Shown here: piece by piece, positions 15,338-24,678 of the stretch | How positions within the stretch are numbered: the first letter of the stretch is position 1 | How the letters are laid out: each line of letters starts with the position of its first letter | Assembly: GCA_031548515.1 (NCBI GenBank) | Contig: JAVBRB010000038.1 | Coordinates: 1 to 39,758 of the forward strand | Source of the DNA: UBA940 sp031548515 | GTDB taxonomy: Bacteria > Bacteroidota > Bacteroidia > Bacteroidales > Rikenellaceae | Direction of reading: 5' to 3' | DNA length: 39,758 nucleotides | The notes under the pieces: generated by a model | Databases searched by the model: none | What the model was told of the DNA's origin: nothing | The model's input: only the letters and a program-made list of their open reading frames with translations | Program-made: the position numbers and the translations under genes

Positions 15338-15486
15338 CAGAGGTATTTCTTTCACAAAAAACGGGATGACGGAATAATTTGTGCCCGCATCGCGCTACCT
15401 GTTCAAGCTGCTGATGCAGACAAGACTTCCGGACTGTAATCGATGAATTTCCTTTTGTAATAGAGACATATGCCCTCTTTCCAGCT

Positions 15487-15543
15487 ACAGCCTGTCTCTG
15501 TCTGTTTCTGAAAATCACAGAAAAGCAGAATGAGACAGGCTGT
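15487..15543. repeat. Large dyad with 12-bp perfect outer arms
   Basis: ACAGCCTGTCTC (15487-15498) and GAGACAGGCTGT (15532-15543) are perfectly complementary. Inner segments (CTG/CAG, TTCTG/CAGAA) can extend the stem around a short loop. On the plus strand a short TTTT follows. It could be a terminator for GH78 transcripts (over 300 nt downstream) or a miniature inverted-repeat element or IS end. Confidence 0.6.
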
Positions 15544-15636
15544 TTTGCTAAATAAACAAATGCCGTGGCGAAAAGCAAGAATATAAAAACAAGATACATT
15601 TAAGTTAATATTTATCCGAAATTCGCGTTAAAATAT

Positions 15637-15644
15637 TATCTTCG
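15637..15644 (+). promoter_or_regulatory. Possible -7 box for the DUF47-PiT operon
   Basis: TATCTTCG differs from TAnnTTTG at one base and lies 24 nt upstream of the ATG at 15669. The -33 region is not clear. Confidence 0.35.
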
Positions 15645-15668
15645 CGTCGTAAAAACAATCTTTCAATA

Positions 15669-16325
15669 ATGAGTTATAACATTAGCCGGATTTTCCAGTT
15701 CTTCCTGCCCAAAGAAACCAAATTCCTTCCTCTCCTTCGCGCCCAGGTCGACGATATACTCACAGCGTCGGACCTGCTGATCGAATTCACGAAAACGCCG
15801 AAACACGAGGACCGGAAAGTAATCTACGCCGAGATCAAGAAGGTCGAAAGCCACTGCGACCGCATCACCGAAGAGATACTCGACGAACTCAACAAATCAT
15901 TCATCACGCCGTTCGACCGGGAGGATATACACTCCCTGGCGTCGCAGCTCGACGATGTTCTCGACCTTATCAACGGCTCGGCCAAGAGAACGGTTCTGTA
16001 CCAGCCCGATGAGATGCCGAAAGCGATGGTCGAAATGGCCGAACACATCAAAATAGATGCGGAAACAATTCGCGAGGCCGTCGACGAACTGGACAAGGTA
16101 AAGCGCGACCCTAAAGTGATCAGGGCATGCTGCCGCCGCCTGCATGAAATCGAGAACAGTGCCGACGACGTATACGAAAATTTCATTATCGATGTGTTCC
16201 GTAACCAAAAAAATGCCATAGAACTGCTAAAGCAGGTAGAGATCATGCAGATGCTCGAAAATGCCACTGACAAAGCATACCGTGTGGCGGACGTGTTGAA
16301 AACCATCATTGTAAAATACGCCTGA
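15669..16325 (+). CDS. DUF47 family PhoU-like phosphate transport regulator
   Basis: A 218-aa, all-helical cytosolic protein of the PhoU-like DUF47 family (TIGR00153 type). Repeated acidic helices with E-x3-D-type metal-binding patterns are visible (EIKKVESHCDRITEEILDEL near 57-76; RRLHEIENSADDVYENFIID near 155-174), consistent with the two three-helix halves of PhoU-like folds. In this family the gene is nearly always paired with a PiT transporter and is thought to modulate it. That is the case here: its TGA overlaps the next ATG as TGATG. There is no signal peptide. Confidence 0.9.
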   Translation: MSYNISRIFQFFLPKETKFLPLLRAQVDDILTASDLLIEFTKTPKHEDRKVIYAEIKKVESHCDRITEEILDELNKSFITPFDREDIHSLASQLDDVLDLINGSAKRTVLYQPDEMPKAMVEMAEHIKIDAETIREAVDELDKVKRDPKVIRACCRRLHEIENSADDVYENFIIDVFRNQKNAIELLKQVEIMQMLENATDKAYRVADVLKTIIVKYA

Positions 16326-17329
16326 TGATTACACCTCTGCTGATAGTCATAATTGTCCTGGCGCTGGTGTTCGATTTCATCAACGGTTTCCATGATGCCG
16401 CAAACTCCATAGCCACTATCGTTTCGACCAAGGTATTATCCCCTTTCCTCGCCGTATTGTGGGCTGCGATGTTCAACTTCGTGGCCTTTTTTATCGCCAA
16501 ATACGTCATCGGGGAATTCGGAATCGCCAACACTGTAGCCAAGACGGTCAACGAAGAATTCATAACCCTGCCCGTGATCCTGGCCGGTATAATAGCTGCG
16601 ATAATCTGGAACCTTTTCACATGGTGGAAAGGCATCCCGTCGTCGTCGTCCCATACGCTCATAGGCGGTTTTGCTGGCGCGGCTATAGCTTACGGCGGGT
16701 TCAACGCGATACACGCGGCGGTGGTGCTCAAAATAGCCGCATTTATCCTGCTGGCCCCTCTGATCGGCATGGTAATGGCTATCATTATCACCATCATCAT
16801 AATGAACATATGCCGCAAGGCAAATCCCCACAAGGCCGAATCGTGGTTCAAACGGCTCCAATTGGTTTCATCGGGGCTTTTCAGCATCGGACACGGTCTG
16901 AACGACTCGCAGAAAGTGATGGGTATAATCGCCGCCGCACTATTTGTGTCGGGCACCACCGGTGGCATAACCGACATACCCGTCTGGGTACCGCTGGCAT
17001 GTTTTTCTATGATAGCGATGGGCACGATGTCGGGCGGCTGGCGAATAGTCAAAACCATGGGCACGAAGATTACAAAAGTGACTCCCCTGGAAGGCGTTGC
17101 GGCTGAAACCGCAGGTGCACTGACGCTGTTCCTGACCGAATGGCTCAAGATTCCGGTCAGCACTACTCACACTATTACGGGCGCCATCATAGGGGTAGGG
17201 GCCGTCAAGAGGATGTCGGCCGTGCGTTGGGGTGTGACAGTCAACCTGCTGTGGGCATGGATAATTACCATACCCATAAGCGCACTGCTCGCCGCAGGGA
17301 TTTACTACCTGATCCGGATTTTCATCTGA
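16325..17329 (+). CDS. PiT family inorganic phosphate transporter
   Basis: A 334-aa inner-membrane symporter (H+ or Na+ coupled) of the PiT/PHO-4 family. Both inverted-repeat signatures are present: FINGFHDAANS (18-28) near the N-terminus and GLNDSQKVMG (191-200) in the second half. The companion loops PSSSSHTLIGG (105-115) and VSTTHTITGA are also present. About 10 hydrophobic segments are visible. The start overlaps the stop of the DUF47 gene, giving translational coupling. A strong bidirectional terminator follows after about 24 nt. Low-affinity phosphate import, modulated by the DUF47 partner, is the expected role. Confidence 0.94.
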   Translation: MITPLLIVIIVLALVFDFINGFHDAANSIATIVSTKVLSPFLAVLWAAMFNFVAFFIAKYVIGEFGIANTVAKTVNEEFITLPVILAGIIAAIIWNLFTWWKGIPSSSSHTLIGGFAGAAIAYGGFNAIHAAVVLKIAAFILLAPLIGMVMAIIITIIIMNICRKANPHKAESWFKRLQLVSSGLFSIGHGLNDSQKVMGIIAAALFVSGTTGGITDIPVWVPLACFSMIAMGTMSGGWRIVKTMGTKITKVTPLEGVAAETAGALTLFLTEWLKIPVSTTHTITGAIIGVGAVKRMSAVRWGVTVNLLWAWIITIPISALLAAGIYYLIRIFI

Positions 17330-17352
17330 GCAACATCCTGAAAAAAGCCGCT

Positions 17353-17397
17353 AAAAAGATCAGGGAGTCCTCCGGACGGGACTCCCTGATCTTTTTT
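17353..17397. terminator. Strong bidirectional terminator between PiT gene and nuoN
   Basis: An 18-bp perfect stem (17353-17370 with 17379-17396) around an 8-nt loop, with an A tract on one side and a T tract on the other. It closes both the DUF47-PiT operon (plus) and the nuo operon (minus), whose last stop is 15 nt away. Confidence 0.95.
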
Positions 17398-17411
17398 CAT
17401 TCGTGCGGATA

Positions 17412-18833
17412 TCAGAACCCGATCCTCGAAATATAATCGAATACCCCGCTCGCGACGCCGATCGCCAACATACCCGCGACGCACATCACAAGGCTCACGC
17501 GGTTGTAGCCGTCGGTTTTGAAATGCCCGACCGCATCGTCTCCCGCAGGGGTGATGAACATAGCCTTGACGATTCGCAGGTAGTAATACAACGAAACCAC
17601 GGTATTGATAAGCGCGATAAAGACCAGTATGTAGTCTCCTTCGCGCGCGGCGGCGGCAAAGATAAAAAATTTGCTGAAGAAGCCACCGAGAGGAGGTATA
17701 CCTGCAAGAGAGAATACCGCCAACATCATCACCAGCGCCAGTTTCGGATTCGATTTGTAGAGGCCGTTACAGGCGGCGATGTCAGTCCGTCCCGACTGGT
17801 TCTCGACGGCTGTAATCACTCCGAAAGCCGCGAGGTTCGAGAATACGTAAACCAGTACGAAATAGACAGTGGCGGTAAGCCCCGCTTCGGTGCCGTGCAG
17901 GACACCGAGCATGATGTAGCCCGCCTGTGAGATCGACGAATAAGCGAAGAAGCGCTTTATATCTTTCTGGCCTATGGCGAGGATATTTCCTAAAACAATG
18001 GTGGCCACGGTAAGCGCCCATAGCATGTAATACCAGATGCGTTCCAGGTCGGCAAAAACATGGTGCAGCGTAACAATCAGAGCGAACACTGCGGCGGCTT
18101 TCGACACGACCGACAAATACGCTGTTGTCGCAGTGGGCGAGCCTTCGTAGACGTCGGGCGCCCACATGTGGAACGGCACCAGGGAAATCTTGAACGCCAA
18201 CCCAGAGAAAAAGAACACGAAACCGAGAACAGTCATAGGCTCGACAGCTATCTTAAGGCTCATGTCAGTGAAATACATCGTCCCGGTCGCCCCGTACAGG
18301 TATGAAATACCAAACATCATGATTCCCGAAGAAAGGGCCGTCATAAGGATATATTTAGCTCCGGCTTCGGCCGATTTCTCCTTGTATTTGTCATATGCCA
18401 CAAGGCATGCGGCAGGAAGCGAAGCGGTTTCTATGCCGATGTACAGCAACATGAAGTTGCCGGCGGAAACCATCAGGTACATTCCGAACAGCGTCGCCAT
18501 TGCCACGACATAGAATTCACCCTCGCGGATCCTGTTCTCTTCCTTGCGCAGCCATCCTGCAGCCTGCAGGAACACTACCAGCGTGGCCACGTTGAGAACG
18601 TTCTTCATAAGAGTCGTAAGGTCATTTGTGACGTACATCCCGCCGAAAGCCTCGCCATAACATGGAAACATGAATCCCGCCACGGTCTGCATCGCCATCA
18701 GTCCTATCGCCAGCGGTCTGAACCACTTCATAGCGGTCGTATTGCCGGCGAATATATCGTAAACGAGCAGGATCAGGAAGATTGCCAGCAGCCCCAGTTC
18801 CTGCCTTATCATTAAGAAATTACCAAAGTCCAT
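17412..18833 (-). CDS. nuoN: NADH-quinone oxidoreductase subunit N
   Basis: A 473-aa antiporter-like membrane subunit of complex I with about 14 hydrophobic helices. Signatures include FKISLVPFHMWAPDVYEGSPT (TM7-8 region), KRFFAYSSISQAGYIMLG, and LAGIPPLGGFFSKFF near the C-terminus. It is the last gene of the operon and starts 3 nt after nuoM. As one of three Mrp-like subunits (L, M, N) it should supply one proton channel, with the lysines and the Glu in GIETASLPAACLV typical of the family. A terminator follows its stop. Confidence 0.95.
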   Translation of the reverse strand: MDFGNFLMIRQELGLLAIFLILLVYDIFAGNTTAMKWFRPLAIGLMAMQTVAGFMFPCYGEAFGGMYVTNDLTTLMKNVLNVATLVVFLQAAGWLRKEENRIREGEFYVVAMATLFGMYLMVSAGNFMLLYIGIETASLPAACLVAYDKYKEKSAEAGAKYILMTALSSGIMMFGISYLYGATGTMYFTDMSLKIAVEPMTVLGFVFFFSGLAFKISLVPFHMWAPDVYEGSPTATTAYLSVVSKAAAVFALIVTLHHVFADLERIWYYMLWALTVATIVLGNILAIGQKDIKRFFAYSSISQAGYIMLGVLHGTEAGLTATVYFVLVYVFSNLAAFGVITAVENQSGRTDIAACNGLYKSNPKLALVMMLAVFSLAGIPPLGGFFSKFFIFAAAAREGDYILVFIALINTVVSLYYYLRIVKAMFITPAGDDAVGHFKTDGYNRVSLVMCVAGMLAIGVASGVFDYISRIGF

Positions 18834-18836
18834 AAC

Positions 18837-20297
18837 TCAAAAAATATTTATATGTTTCAGGCTGTCCCAGATTATTTCCTGCACGCCAGAAGGCCACACT
18901 CCGATAGTCACGATGCCCGCAATGAGCACGACCGCCGCTACCTGCTCGTACCATCTTGCGTCGCCGAGCTTCAGGTGTTCGGGATTCACAACGGGACCGA
19001 AAAGTATCCTGCCCACCGTGCGCAGTATGTAGACCGCCGTAACGACAATTGATGTCGCCGCGACTATGGTAAGTATCCGGTGGAACAGGTCGGCGTGTTG
19101 GAACGAACCTATGAAAACGGTCATTTCGGCAACGAAACCGCTAAGTCCCGGAAGCCCGAGCGAAGCGAACCCGGCAATTACGTAGCACACCGACGCTATG
19201 GGCATAATGCGCATCAGTCCACCCATTTCACGGATATCGCGGGTATGGGTGCGGCTATAGATGACTCCGATCAGCGAGAAGAACAGCGCAGTCATAAGCC
19301 CGTGTGAGAGCATCTGCATCACAGCACCCGTCGTAGCGGTTTCGTTGAGCATAAGTATGGCGAAAAGTACCAGCCCGCAGTGGCTCACGGAGGAGTAGGC
19401 ATTGATGTATTTGAGGTCGGTCTGTACCACCGCGCCGTAAGCTCCGTAAACAACGCTTATGCCGGTCAGAATAAGGAATATCCACGACAATTCGTGCGCC
19501 GCCTGAGGCATCAGGAATATCGCAACGCGGAAACAGCCGTACCCCCCCAGTTTCATCAGCACCCCTGCATGCAGCATCGATACCGAAGTAGGAGCGGCGG
19601 CATGGCCGTCGGGCGACCACGTGTGGAACGGGAAAAGCGCCCCGAGAACCCCGAAACCTATAAATACAAGGCAGAAGATCCAGTACTGGTGTCCCAGCGG
19701 TATGGTGAGATGCGATAGTTCCATGATGTTCATGGTAGTGCCGCCCGCCGCGAAGTAGATACCGAGAATGCCAGTCAGAAGCAGGGCCGAGCCGGCCATG
19801 AGCATAAGCGTCAGCTTCATCGCGGCATACTCTTTTTTACCCGTACCCCAAACGCCTATCAGCAGGAACATCGGGATGAGTGCCACCTCGTAGAACATGA
19901 ACATGGTGAACAGGTCGAGCGAAATGAAGTAACCGAACACGCCTATAGCCAGCAGACAGTACCATGCAAAAAAGTCGCGCTCCATGTTCCATGACGAAAA
20001 TACCCCGCAGAATGCCACTACAGCCGACAGCATGAGCATCAGCACCGAAATACCATCTACGCCCACCGCATAATGAATGTTGAGAGGCGCATACCATACC
20101 GCATCGGCCGTTAGAAGCATAGCCTCGCCGGAAACAGCCCGCTGCTGCAGAAACATCGCCGTCACCACAGCCACCGCCACGAGCAGCAGTCCGAAACCTG
20201 TGACCGCCACCGTCCGCACATACGTCTGGTTACGGCTTACGAACAGCGCCAGAAGCATTGCAAGCGGAATTATAACCAATATTGAAAGTATATTCAT
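18837..20297 (-). CDS. nuoM: NADH-quinone oxidoreductase subunit M
   Basis: A 486-aa antiporter-like subunit with about 14 transmembrane segments. The TM5 glutamate is visible in MFYEVALIPMFLLIG (Glu137), matching the essential Glu of NuoM. Other signatures are FPFHTWSPDGHAAAPTSVSM, DLKYINAYSSVSHCGLVLFA and LPGLSGFVAEM. It starts 13 nt after nuoL and is followed after 3 nt by nuoN. Role: proton translocation in the membrane arm. Confidence 0.96.
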   Translation of the reverse strand: MNILSILVIIPLAMLLALFVSRNQTYVRTVAVTGFGLLLVAVAVVTAMFLQQRAVSGEAMLLTADAVWYAPLNIHYAVGVDGISVLMLMLSAVVAFCGVFSSWNMERDFFAWYCLLAIGVFGYFISLDLFTMFMFYEVALIPMFLLIGVWGTGKKEYAAMKLTLMLMAGSALLLTGILGIYFAAGGTTMNIMELSHLTIPLGHQYWIFCLVFIGFGVLGALFPFHTWSPDGHAAAPTSVSMLHAGVLMKLGGYGCFRVAIFLMPQAAHELSWIFLILTGISVVYGAYGAVVQTDLKYINAYSSVSHCGLVLFAILMLNETATTGAVMQMLSHGLMTALFFSLIGVIYSRTHTRDIREMGGLMRIMPIASVCYVIAGFASLGLPGLSGFVAEMTVFIGSFQHADLFHRILTIVAATSIVVTAVYILRTVGRILFGPVVNPEHLKLGDARWYEQVAAVVLIAGIVTIGVWPSGVQEIIWDSLKHINIF

Positions 20298-20310
20298 ATT
20301 CCCTCAGGTT

Positions 20311-22218
20311 TTACAGATACAACATTACGACAGTGATGATGAGCACTGAAACGACGAACACAATGGCGTAGGTTTGCACCTTGCCCGACTGCGTGACCTT
20401 GAGCGCTTCCGATGCCTTCTCGGTCCCGGTCCCGAGAGCATCTATCCCGCCATCGATAATGCGCTTGTCGAACCAGGCTATCGGGTCGCTCACAAAACGG
20501 AAAATTATCTTTTTGGTGACGAACTGCCATACTTCGTCGATATAGAACTTATTTGAAGCTGCACGCCAGAAACCGGCAGACTTTGCCGCCATGCGTGCAG
20601 GAAGGTCGCTCTCTTTCTTATATAACCTCATAGCTACCAATATCCCGATCGCACCGATAGCGACGCTCGCACCTGCTATCCACCAGTTTATGTGAATGGA
20701 GTAGGGGATTCCGTCGGGACTGACGAACCTGGAGAACGGGATTAAGCCTGTCACACAGGTCAACACTGCAAGGAAGATCAGCGGTGCGGTCATCGCGGCC
20801 GGAGCTTCGTGCGGTGTATGATCGTATTTGCGGTCGGCACCCCAGAATATGCGGAAATACAGCCGGAACATATAGAAAGCCGTGAGGCCCGCCACTATCC
20901 ACATCGTCGCGAATATCACCTTGTCGTGGTGGAAAGCCGCCGACAGTATTTCGTCCTTGCTGAAAAATCCCGAGAATGGCGGAATACCCGCGATAGAAAG
21001 GCAGGCTATGAGGAATGTCGCGTGTGTTATGGGCATAAATTTGCGCAGTCCGCCCATCTGCTCCATTTCGTTGCTATGGACGGCATGGATTACCGCACCC
21101 GCTCCCAGGAACAGCAGCGCCTTGAAGAACGCATGGGTGAAGAGGTGGAACATCGACGCGGTGTAGCCCTCTCCTGCATGTCCGCCCATGCCGGAAACAC
21201 CCAACGCGACCATCATATATGCTATCTGCGAAATGGTCGAGAATGCCAGCACGCGTTTTATATCGGTCTGGGTTATTGCAATCACGGCAGCGAACAGCGC
21301 TGTAAAGGCTCCCACATATGTTATCAGGGTCAGTACATCGGGCGCGGCGAAAATATACACGGGAAACATCCTGGCGATGAGGAACACCCCGGCGACCACC
21401 ATCGTGGCGGCATGGATCAGAGCCGAAACCGGCGTCGGACCTTCCATGGCATCCGGAAGCCATATATGCAGCGGGAACATGGCCGACTTACCGGCCGCTC
21501 CCATGAACAGCAACACGCCGGCCCATGTGGCCGCCGACAGTCCCAGGAACGAACTCCCTGCCATCGAAGTGACGGCAAGAGAAGCGTCGTTAGCCGTTAT
21601 CATCCCGAAATCGAACGTTCCGGTGTAGAACGACAGTACCAGTATGCCTATAAGGAAGCCCAGGTCGGCGAAGCGGGTGACTATAAAAGCCTTTTTGGAT
21701 GCCGCCACGGCCGACGGTTTCGTGTAATAAAACCCGATAAGCAGATAGGATGAAGCGCCCACGAGTTCCCAGAAAATATACATCTGGAAAATATTTGTCG
21801 CGACGACCAGTCCCAGCATCGAGAAACTGAACAGCGACAGGAAAGCGTAGTAGCGCTGAAACCCGCGCTCACCCTTCATGTAGCCGAGGCTGTAGATGTG
21901 CACCATCAGCGAAACCGTCGTGATCACCACGAGCATCATCACTGAAATAGGATCCAACAGCACGCCCAGGTCGATATGCAGTTTGTCATTGAAGCGCAGC
22001 CACTCGGCCGACACGGCTGTCACGGCATCGTATCCGCAGCCAGTAAGTCCGCCTTCAAAGAAGTATTTCCAGGCCGCTGCATACGACATCGCAGCCGAAG
22101 CGGCCATGCCGAGAGTACCCGTTATACCCGCTGCGCGCGGCGACAGCCATTTGCTTCCCAATCCGAGGAGCAGGAACATGACCAACGGCACGAGAATTAT
22201 AAAAGCAGTAAATCCCAT
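20311..22218 (-). CDS. nuoL: NADH-quinone oxidoreductase subunit L
   Basis: The 635-aa distal membrane-arm subunit. Signatures are FWELVGASSYLLIGFYYTKP (TM5 Glu), FPLHIWLPDAMEGPTPVSAL, DIKRVLAFSTISQIAYMMVA, HAFFKALLFLGAGAVIHA and AGIPPFSGFFSKDEIL. The C-terminal extension (about 500-635), with a long amphipathic stretch (SNKFYIDEVWQFVTKKII to ASEALKVTQSGK) and a final hydrophobic helix, corresponds to the lateral helix HL that runs along the membrane arm. The gene begins 6 nt after nuoK. Confidence 0.96.
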   Translation of the reverse strand: MGFTAFIILVPLVMFLLLGLGSKWLSPRAAGITGTLGMAASAAMSYAAAWKYFFEGGLTGCGYDAVTAVSAEWLRFNDKLHIDLGVLLDPISVMMLVVITTVSLMVHIYSLGYMKGERGFQRYYAFLSLFSFSMLGLVVATNIFQMYIFWELVGASSYLLIGFYYTKPSAVAASKKAFIVTRFADLGFLIGILVLSFYTGTFDFGMITANDASLAVTSMAGSSFLGLSAATWAGVLLFMGAAGKSAMFPLHIWLPDAMEGPTPVSALIHAATMVVAGVFLIARMFPVYIFAAPDVLTLITYVGAFTALFAAVIAITQTDIKRVLAFSTISQIAYMMVALGVSGMGGHAGEGYTASMFHLFTHAFFKALLFLGAGAVIHAVHSNEMEQMGGLRKFMPITHATFLIACLSIAGIPPFSGFFSKDEILSAAFHHDKVIFATMWIVAGLTAFYMFRLYFRIFWGADRKYDHTPHEAPAAMTAPLIFLAVLTCVTGLIPFSRFVSPDGIPYSIHINWWIAGASVAIGAIGILVAMRLYKKESDLPARMAAKSAGFWRAASNKFYIDEVWQFVTKKIIFRFVSDPIAWFDKRIIDGGIDALGTGTEKASEALKVTQSGKVQTYAIVFVVSVLIITVVMLYL

Positions 22219-22224
22219 AGCTTC

Positions 22225-22533
22225 CTAATGGTTAAGTTTGTCGATGTGGCGTACGTCGATGTTCTTAGCCACACGGAATACGTTTATAATAATGGCAATG
22301 GCCACTGCCGTTTCCGCCGCCGAAATGGCGATCCCGAAAAGACTGAATAACATCCCTTCCATATGTTCCGGATAGAGATAACGGTTAAATACACTGAAGT
22401 TGATCTCCACAGAGTTGAGTATCAGCTCTATCGAGATCAGCATCGCCAGAAGGTTCCTGCGGGTGATAAACCCGTAGACGCCTACGAAAAACATGATCGA
22501 GCTGACGATCAGATAATGTTCCATTGGTATCAT
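22225..22533 (-). CDS. nuoK: NADH-quinone oxidoreductase subunit K
   Basis: A 102-aa, three-helix membrane subunit of normal family length. The segment RRNLLAMLISIELILNSVEINF carries the conserved membrane-embedded Glu of TM2, and the C-terminal SAAETAVAIAIIINVFR has the second (TM3). It starts 11 nt after nuoJ. Role: part of the E-channel linking quinone chemistry to the antiporter-like subunits. Confidence 0.95.
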   Translation of the reverse strand: MIPMEHYLIVSSIMFFVGVYGFITRRNLLAMLISIELILNSVEINFSVFNRYLYPEHMEGMLFSLFGIAISAAETAVAIAIIINVFRVAKNIDVRHIDKLNH

Positions 22534-22544
22534 AATTCCTTTTT

Positions 22545-23066
22545 TTACCGTTTGCGTGCTATCAGTATGCCGCCGATGGCACAGGCCAGCAGCAGTATGC
22601 TCAGTGCCTCGAATGAAAGCAGGTACTGGTACTTACCGGTTCCCATCAGCGCGTTCCCTATCTCCTTTGCGTTTATCTCCTGGTCGCCAAGTATGGTCGT
22701 GTTTCCGCCGTACAGAAATTTGTGCTTCATTACGACAAATGAAATGATGGCTATTCCTGCAATGCCTGCCGCAATTCCCGCGAAGACGCGCCGTTTATCA
22801 TGCGGTTCGGTACGGTCGCCCCGCAAACTGGTCAACAGGATCGCAAATATGAACAGTATGAGGATACCGCCTGCATAGACCGAAAGTTGCACCACGGCCA
22901 GGAAATGGTAGTTGAGCAGCAGGTAGATCCCGGCCGTCGCCAGCAGGACGACCAACAGATAGGTCGCGGCACGGAGCATACGGCGTGATGTTACGGCCAA
23001 TATCGAAGCTGCGGCTATGACCGCTCCAAGGATATAGAAGATTACAAGGTTTGCTGTTTCTCCCAT
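22545..23066 (-). CDS. nuoJ: NADH-quinone oxidoreductase subunit J
   Basis: A 173-aa membrane subunit with five hydrophobic helices. The TM3 signature VQLSVYAGGILILFIFAILLT, containing the conserved Tyr and pi-bulge region of NuoJ, is clear. The loop RGDRTEPHDKRR separates the two halves. It begins 3 nt after the nuoI stop. Confidence 0.94.
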   Translation of the reverse strand: MGETANLVIFYILGAVIAAASILAVTSRRMLRAATYLLVVLLATAGIYLLLNYHFLAVVQLSVYAGGILILFIFAILLTSLRGDRTEPHDKRRVFAGIAAGIAGIAIISFVVMKHKFLYGGNTTILGDQEINAKEIGNALMGTGKYQYLLSFEALSILLLACAIGGILIARKR

Positions 23067-23069
23067 GGC

Positions 23070-23603
23070 TTACGTTGTTTTAGAGGTTGTTTCCGGTGAG
23101 GCTGCGGTTTCTGCAGGTTTTACCGCCGTGATTGGTTTAGGTGCAAGAGACGAACCTGGCCGGTTAAGTTGCTTCAGCAGGCGCTCCTTTGTGAATAGCG
23201 AATGTTCGAACCTATTGACGAACTCTATGGCTCCGAAAGGACACGTCTGGGTACACAGCGCGCAGAACGTACAGCTACCCAGATCGTAGAGGTGTTTGTC
23301 GAGTACCCTGCGCGGCTTTCCGGTTTCGGGGTTGTCCTCCATCTTGCTGATGATCGTTATAGTCCCGTTGGGGCAGTTCTGCTGGCAGATCCCGCAAGCC
23401 GTACATTTATGATGGTTATTTTCATCGTGGGGCATCGTCAGCAGGGCACGGAAACGTTCGAAGTAGACTTGTTTGCCGCGGTTTTCCGGATATTGCTCGG
23501 TGATTTTCGGCCTGAAAAAATTCAGTATCGTGATATACAGCCCCTGCAGCAGATGCCAGACGCCCGCCACGATGTCACGTATATATTCAAATATCTCTTT
23601 CAT
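23070..23603 (-). CDS. nuoI: NADH-quinone oxidoreductase subunit I (two 4Fe-4S clusters)
   Basis: A 177-aa peripheral-arm ferredoxin-like subunit carrying clusters N6a and N6b. The ligands are Cys67/70/73/77 (CTACGICQQNCP) and Cys111/114/117/121 (CTFCALCTQTCP). The N-terminal amphipathic region (DIVAGVWHLLQGLYITILNFF) attaches to the membrane arm. A Pro/Ala/Thr-rich C-terminal tail of about 30 residues follows the ferredoxin fold and looks unstructured. Electrons would pass from here to NuoB. nuoH ends 4 nt upstream. Confidence 0.96.
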   Translation of the reverse strand: MKEIFEYIRDIVAGVWHLLQGLYITILNFFRPKITEQYPENRGKQVYFERFRALLTMPHDENNHHKCTACGICQQNCPNGTITIISKMEDNPETGKPRRVLDKHLYDLGSCTFCALCTQTCPFGAIEFVNRFEHSLFTKERLLKQLNRPGSSLAPKPITAVKPAETAASPETTSKTT

Positions 23604-23607
23604 ATCG

Positions 23608-24672
23608 CTACAGTATTACCACGATGGATATCAAAATGAGGTTCAGTATGCATATGGGCATCAATATCTTCCATTCGAGACCAAGCAACTGGTCTATGCG
23701 GAGGCGCGGGAAAGTCCAGCGTACCCACAGAGCAAGGAAAATACAGATGAAGGTCTTGCCGAAGAACCACACGAACGACGGGATGTGGTCCATCGCCATG
23801 TTGAAGCCGTCCCAGCCTGGTATGTGCAGTGGCTGCCACCCTCCCAGGAACATCGTCGTGGCGACCGCCGCAACGATGAACATATTGAGGTATTCGGCCA
23901 GGTAGAAGAACCCGAACTGGATGCCCGAATACTCGGTATGGTAGCCCGAAGTAAGTTCCGACTCCGCTTCAGGCATATCGAACGGTCCCCGGTTCGTTTC
24001 GGCGTGCCCGGCTATCAGGTAGACAAGGAAAGCTATGCAGGCCGGAATGTGTCCCTTGAAGATGAACCACATGTCGGCCTGCTGTGCCACGATATCCGAC
24101 AACTGCATGGTGCCGCTCAATACGACTATCACCATTAGCGACAACCCCGCCGAAATTTCGTAGCTTATGAGCTGTGCGCCGCTTCGCATCGCGCCGATCA
24201 TCGAGTATTTGCTGTTGCTCGACCATCCGGCCTGCAGGATGCCTACAACACCGAGCGACGAGACCGCCAATACGTAGAATACCCCCACATTGAAGTCAAT
24301 AGCCTGCAGTCCTTTCGCGAAGGGCAGGGCGGCGAAGGTGCATACAGAACCGATGATGACGAAAAACGACGCCATGCGGAACAGTACCCTGTCCGACTTG
24401 TTTATGTGTACCAACTCCTTGAGCAGTATCTTTATCATGTCTGCGACGGACTGGAATATCCCCCATTTGCCGACGCGGTTGGGACCGAGGCGGCACTGGA
24501 AAAATCCGCATACTTTACGCTCTACCCATATCAGAATAAGCGCCAGTACTGCATAAGCCGCCAGGATAACCACCCCGATGAGCACGAATTCGACGAACAG
24601 CGCCCAGGTTTCGCTCATGCATCTGTTAAGCGCGATGTCGATCCTTCCGGTTAAATTTTCAAAACTCCACAT
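23608..24672 (-). CDS. nuoH: NADH-quinone oxidoreductase subunit H
   Basis: A 354-aa membrane subunit that forms the quinone tunnel with NuoB and NuoD. Motifs are ERKVCGFFQCRLGPNRVGKWG (loop 1), GWSSNSKYSMIGAMRSGAQLISYEI (TM5-loop, quinone cavity), NRGPFDMPEAESELTSGYHTEY (acidic E-channel entrance) and WTFPRLRIDQLLGLEWK near the C-terminus. The longest gap in the operon (57 nt, with a heptamer repeat) separates it from nuoCD. Confidence 0.96.
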   Translation of the reverse strand: MWSFENLTGRIDIALNRCMSETWALFVEFVLIGVVILAAYAVLALILIWVERKVCGFFQCRLGPNRVGKWGIFQSVADMIKILLKELVHINKSDRVLFRMASFFVIIGSVCTFAALPFAKGLQAIDFNVGVFYVLAVSSLGVVGILQAGWSSNSKYSMIGAMRSGAQLISYEISAGLSLMVIVVLSGTMQLSDIVAQQADMWFIFKGHIPACIAFLVYLIAGHAETNRGPFDMPEAESELTSGYHTEYSGIQFGFFYLAEYLNMFIVAAVATTMFLGGWQPLHIPGWDGFNMAMDHIPSFVWFFGKTFICIFLALWVRWTFPRLRIDQLLGLEWKILMPICILNLILISIVVIL

Positions 24673-24678
24673 AGTTTA

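Noticed and set aside
15207..15599. 130-aa open frame on the minus strand across repeat copy 3
   Set aside because: It reads through the hairpin repeat and the large dyad, has no family similarity and no promoter, and its hydrophobic start looks accidental.
20809..21753. 314-aa plus-strand open frame antisense to nuoL
   Set aside because: It has His/Arg/Tyr-rich composition with no motif, while the minus frame is an unambiguous NuoL.
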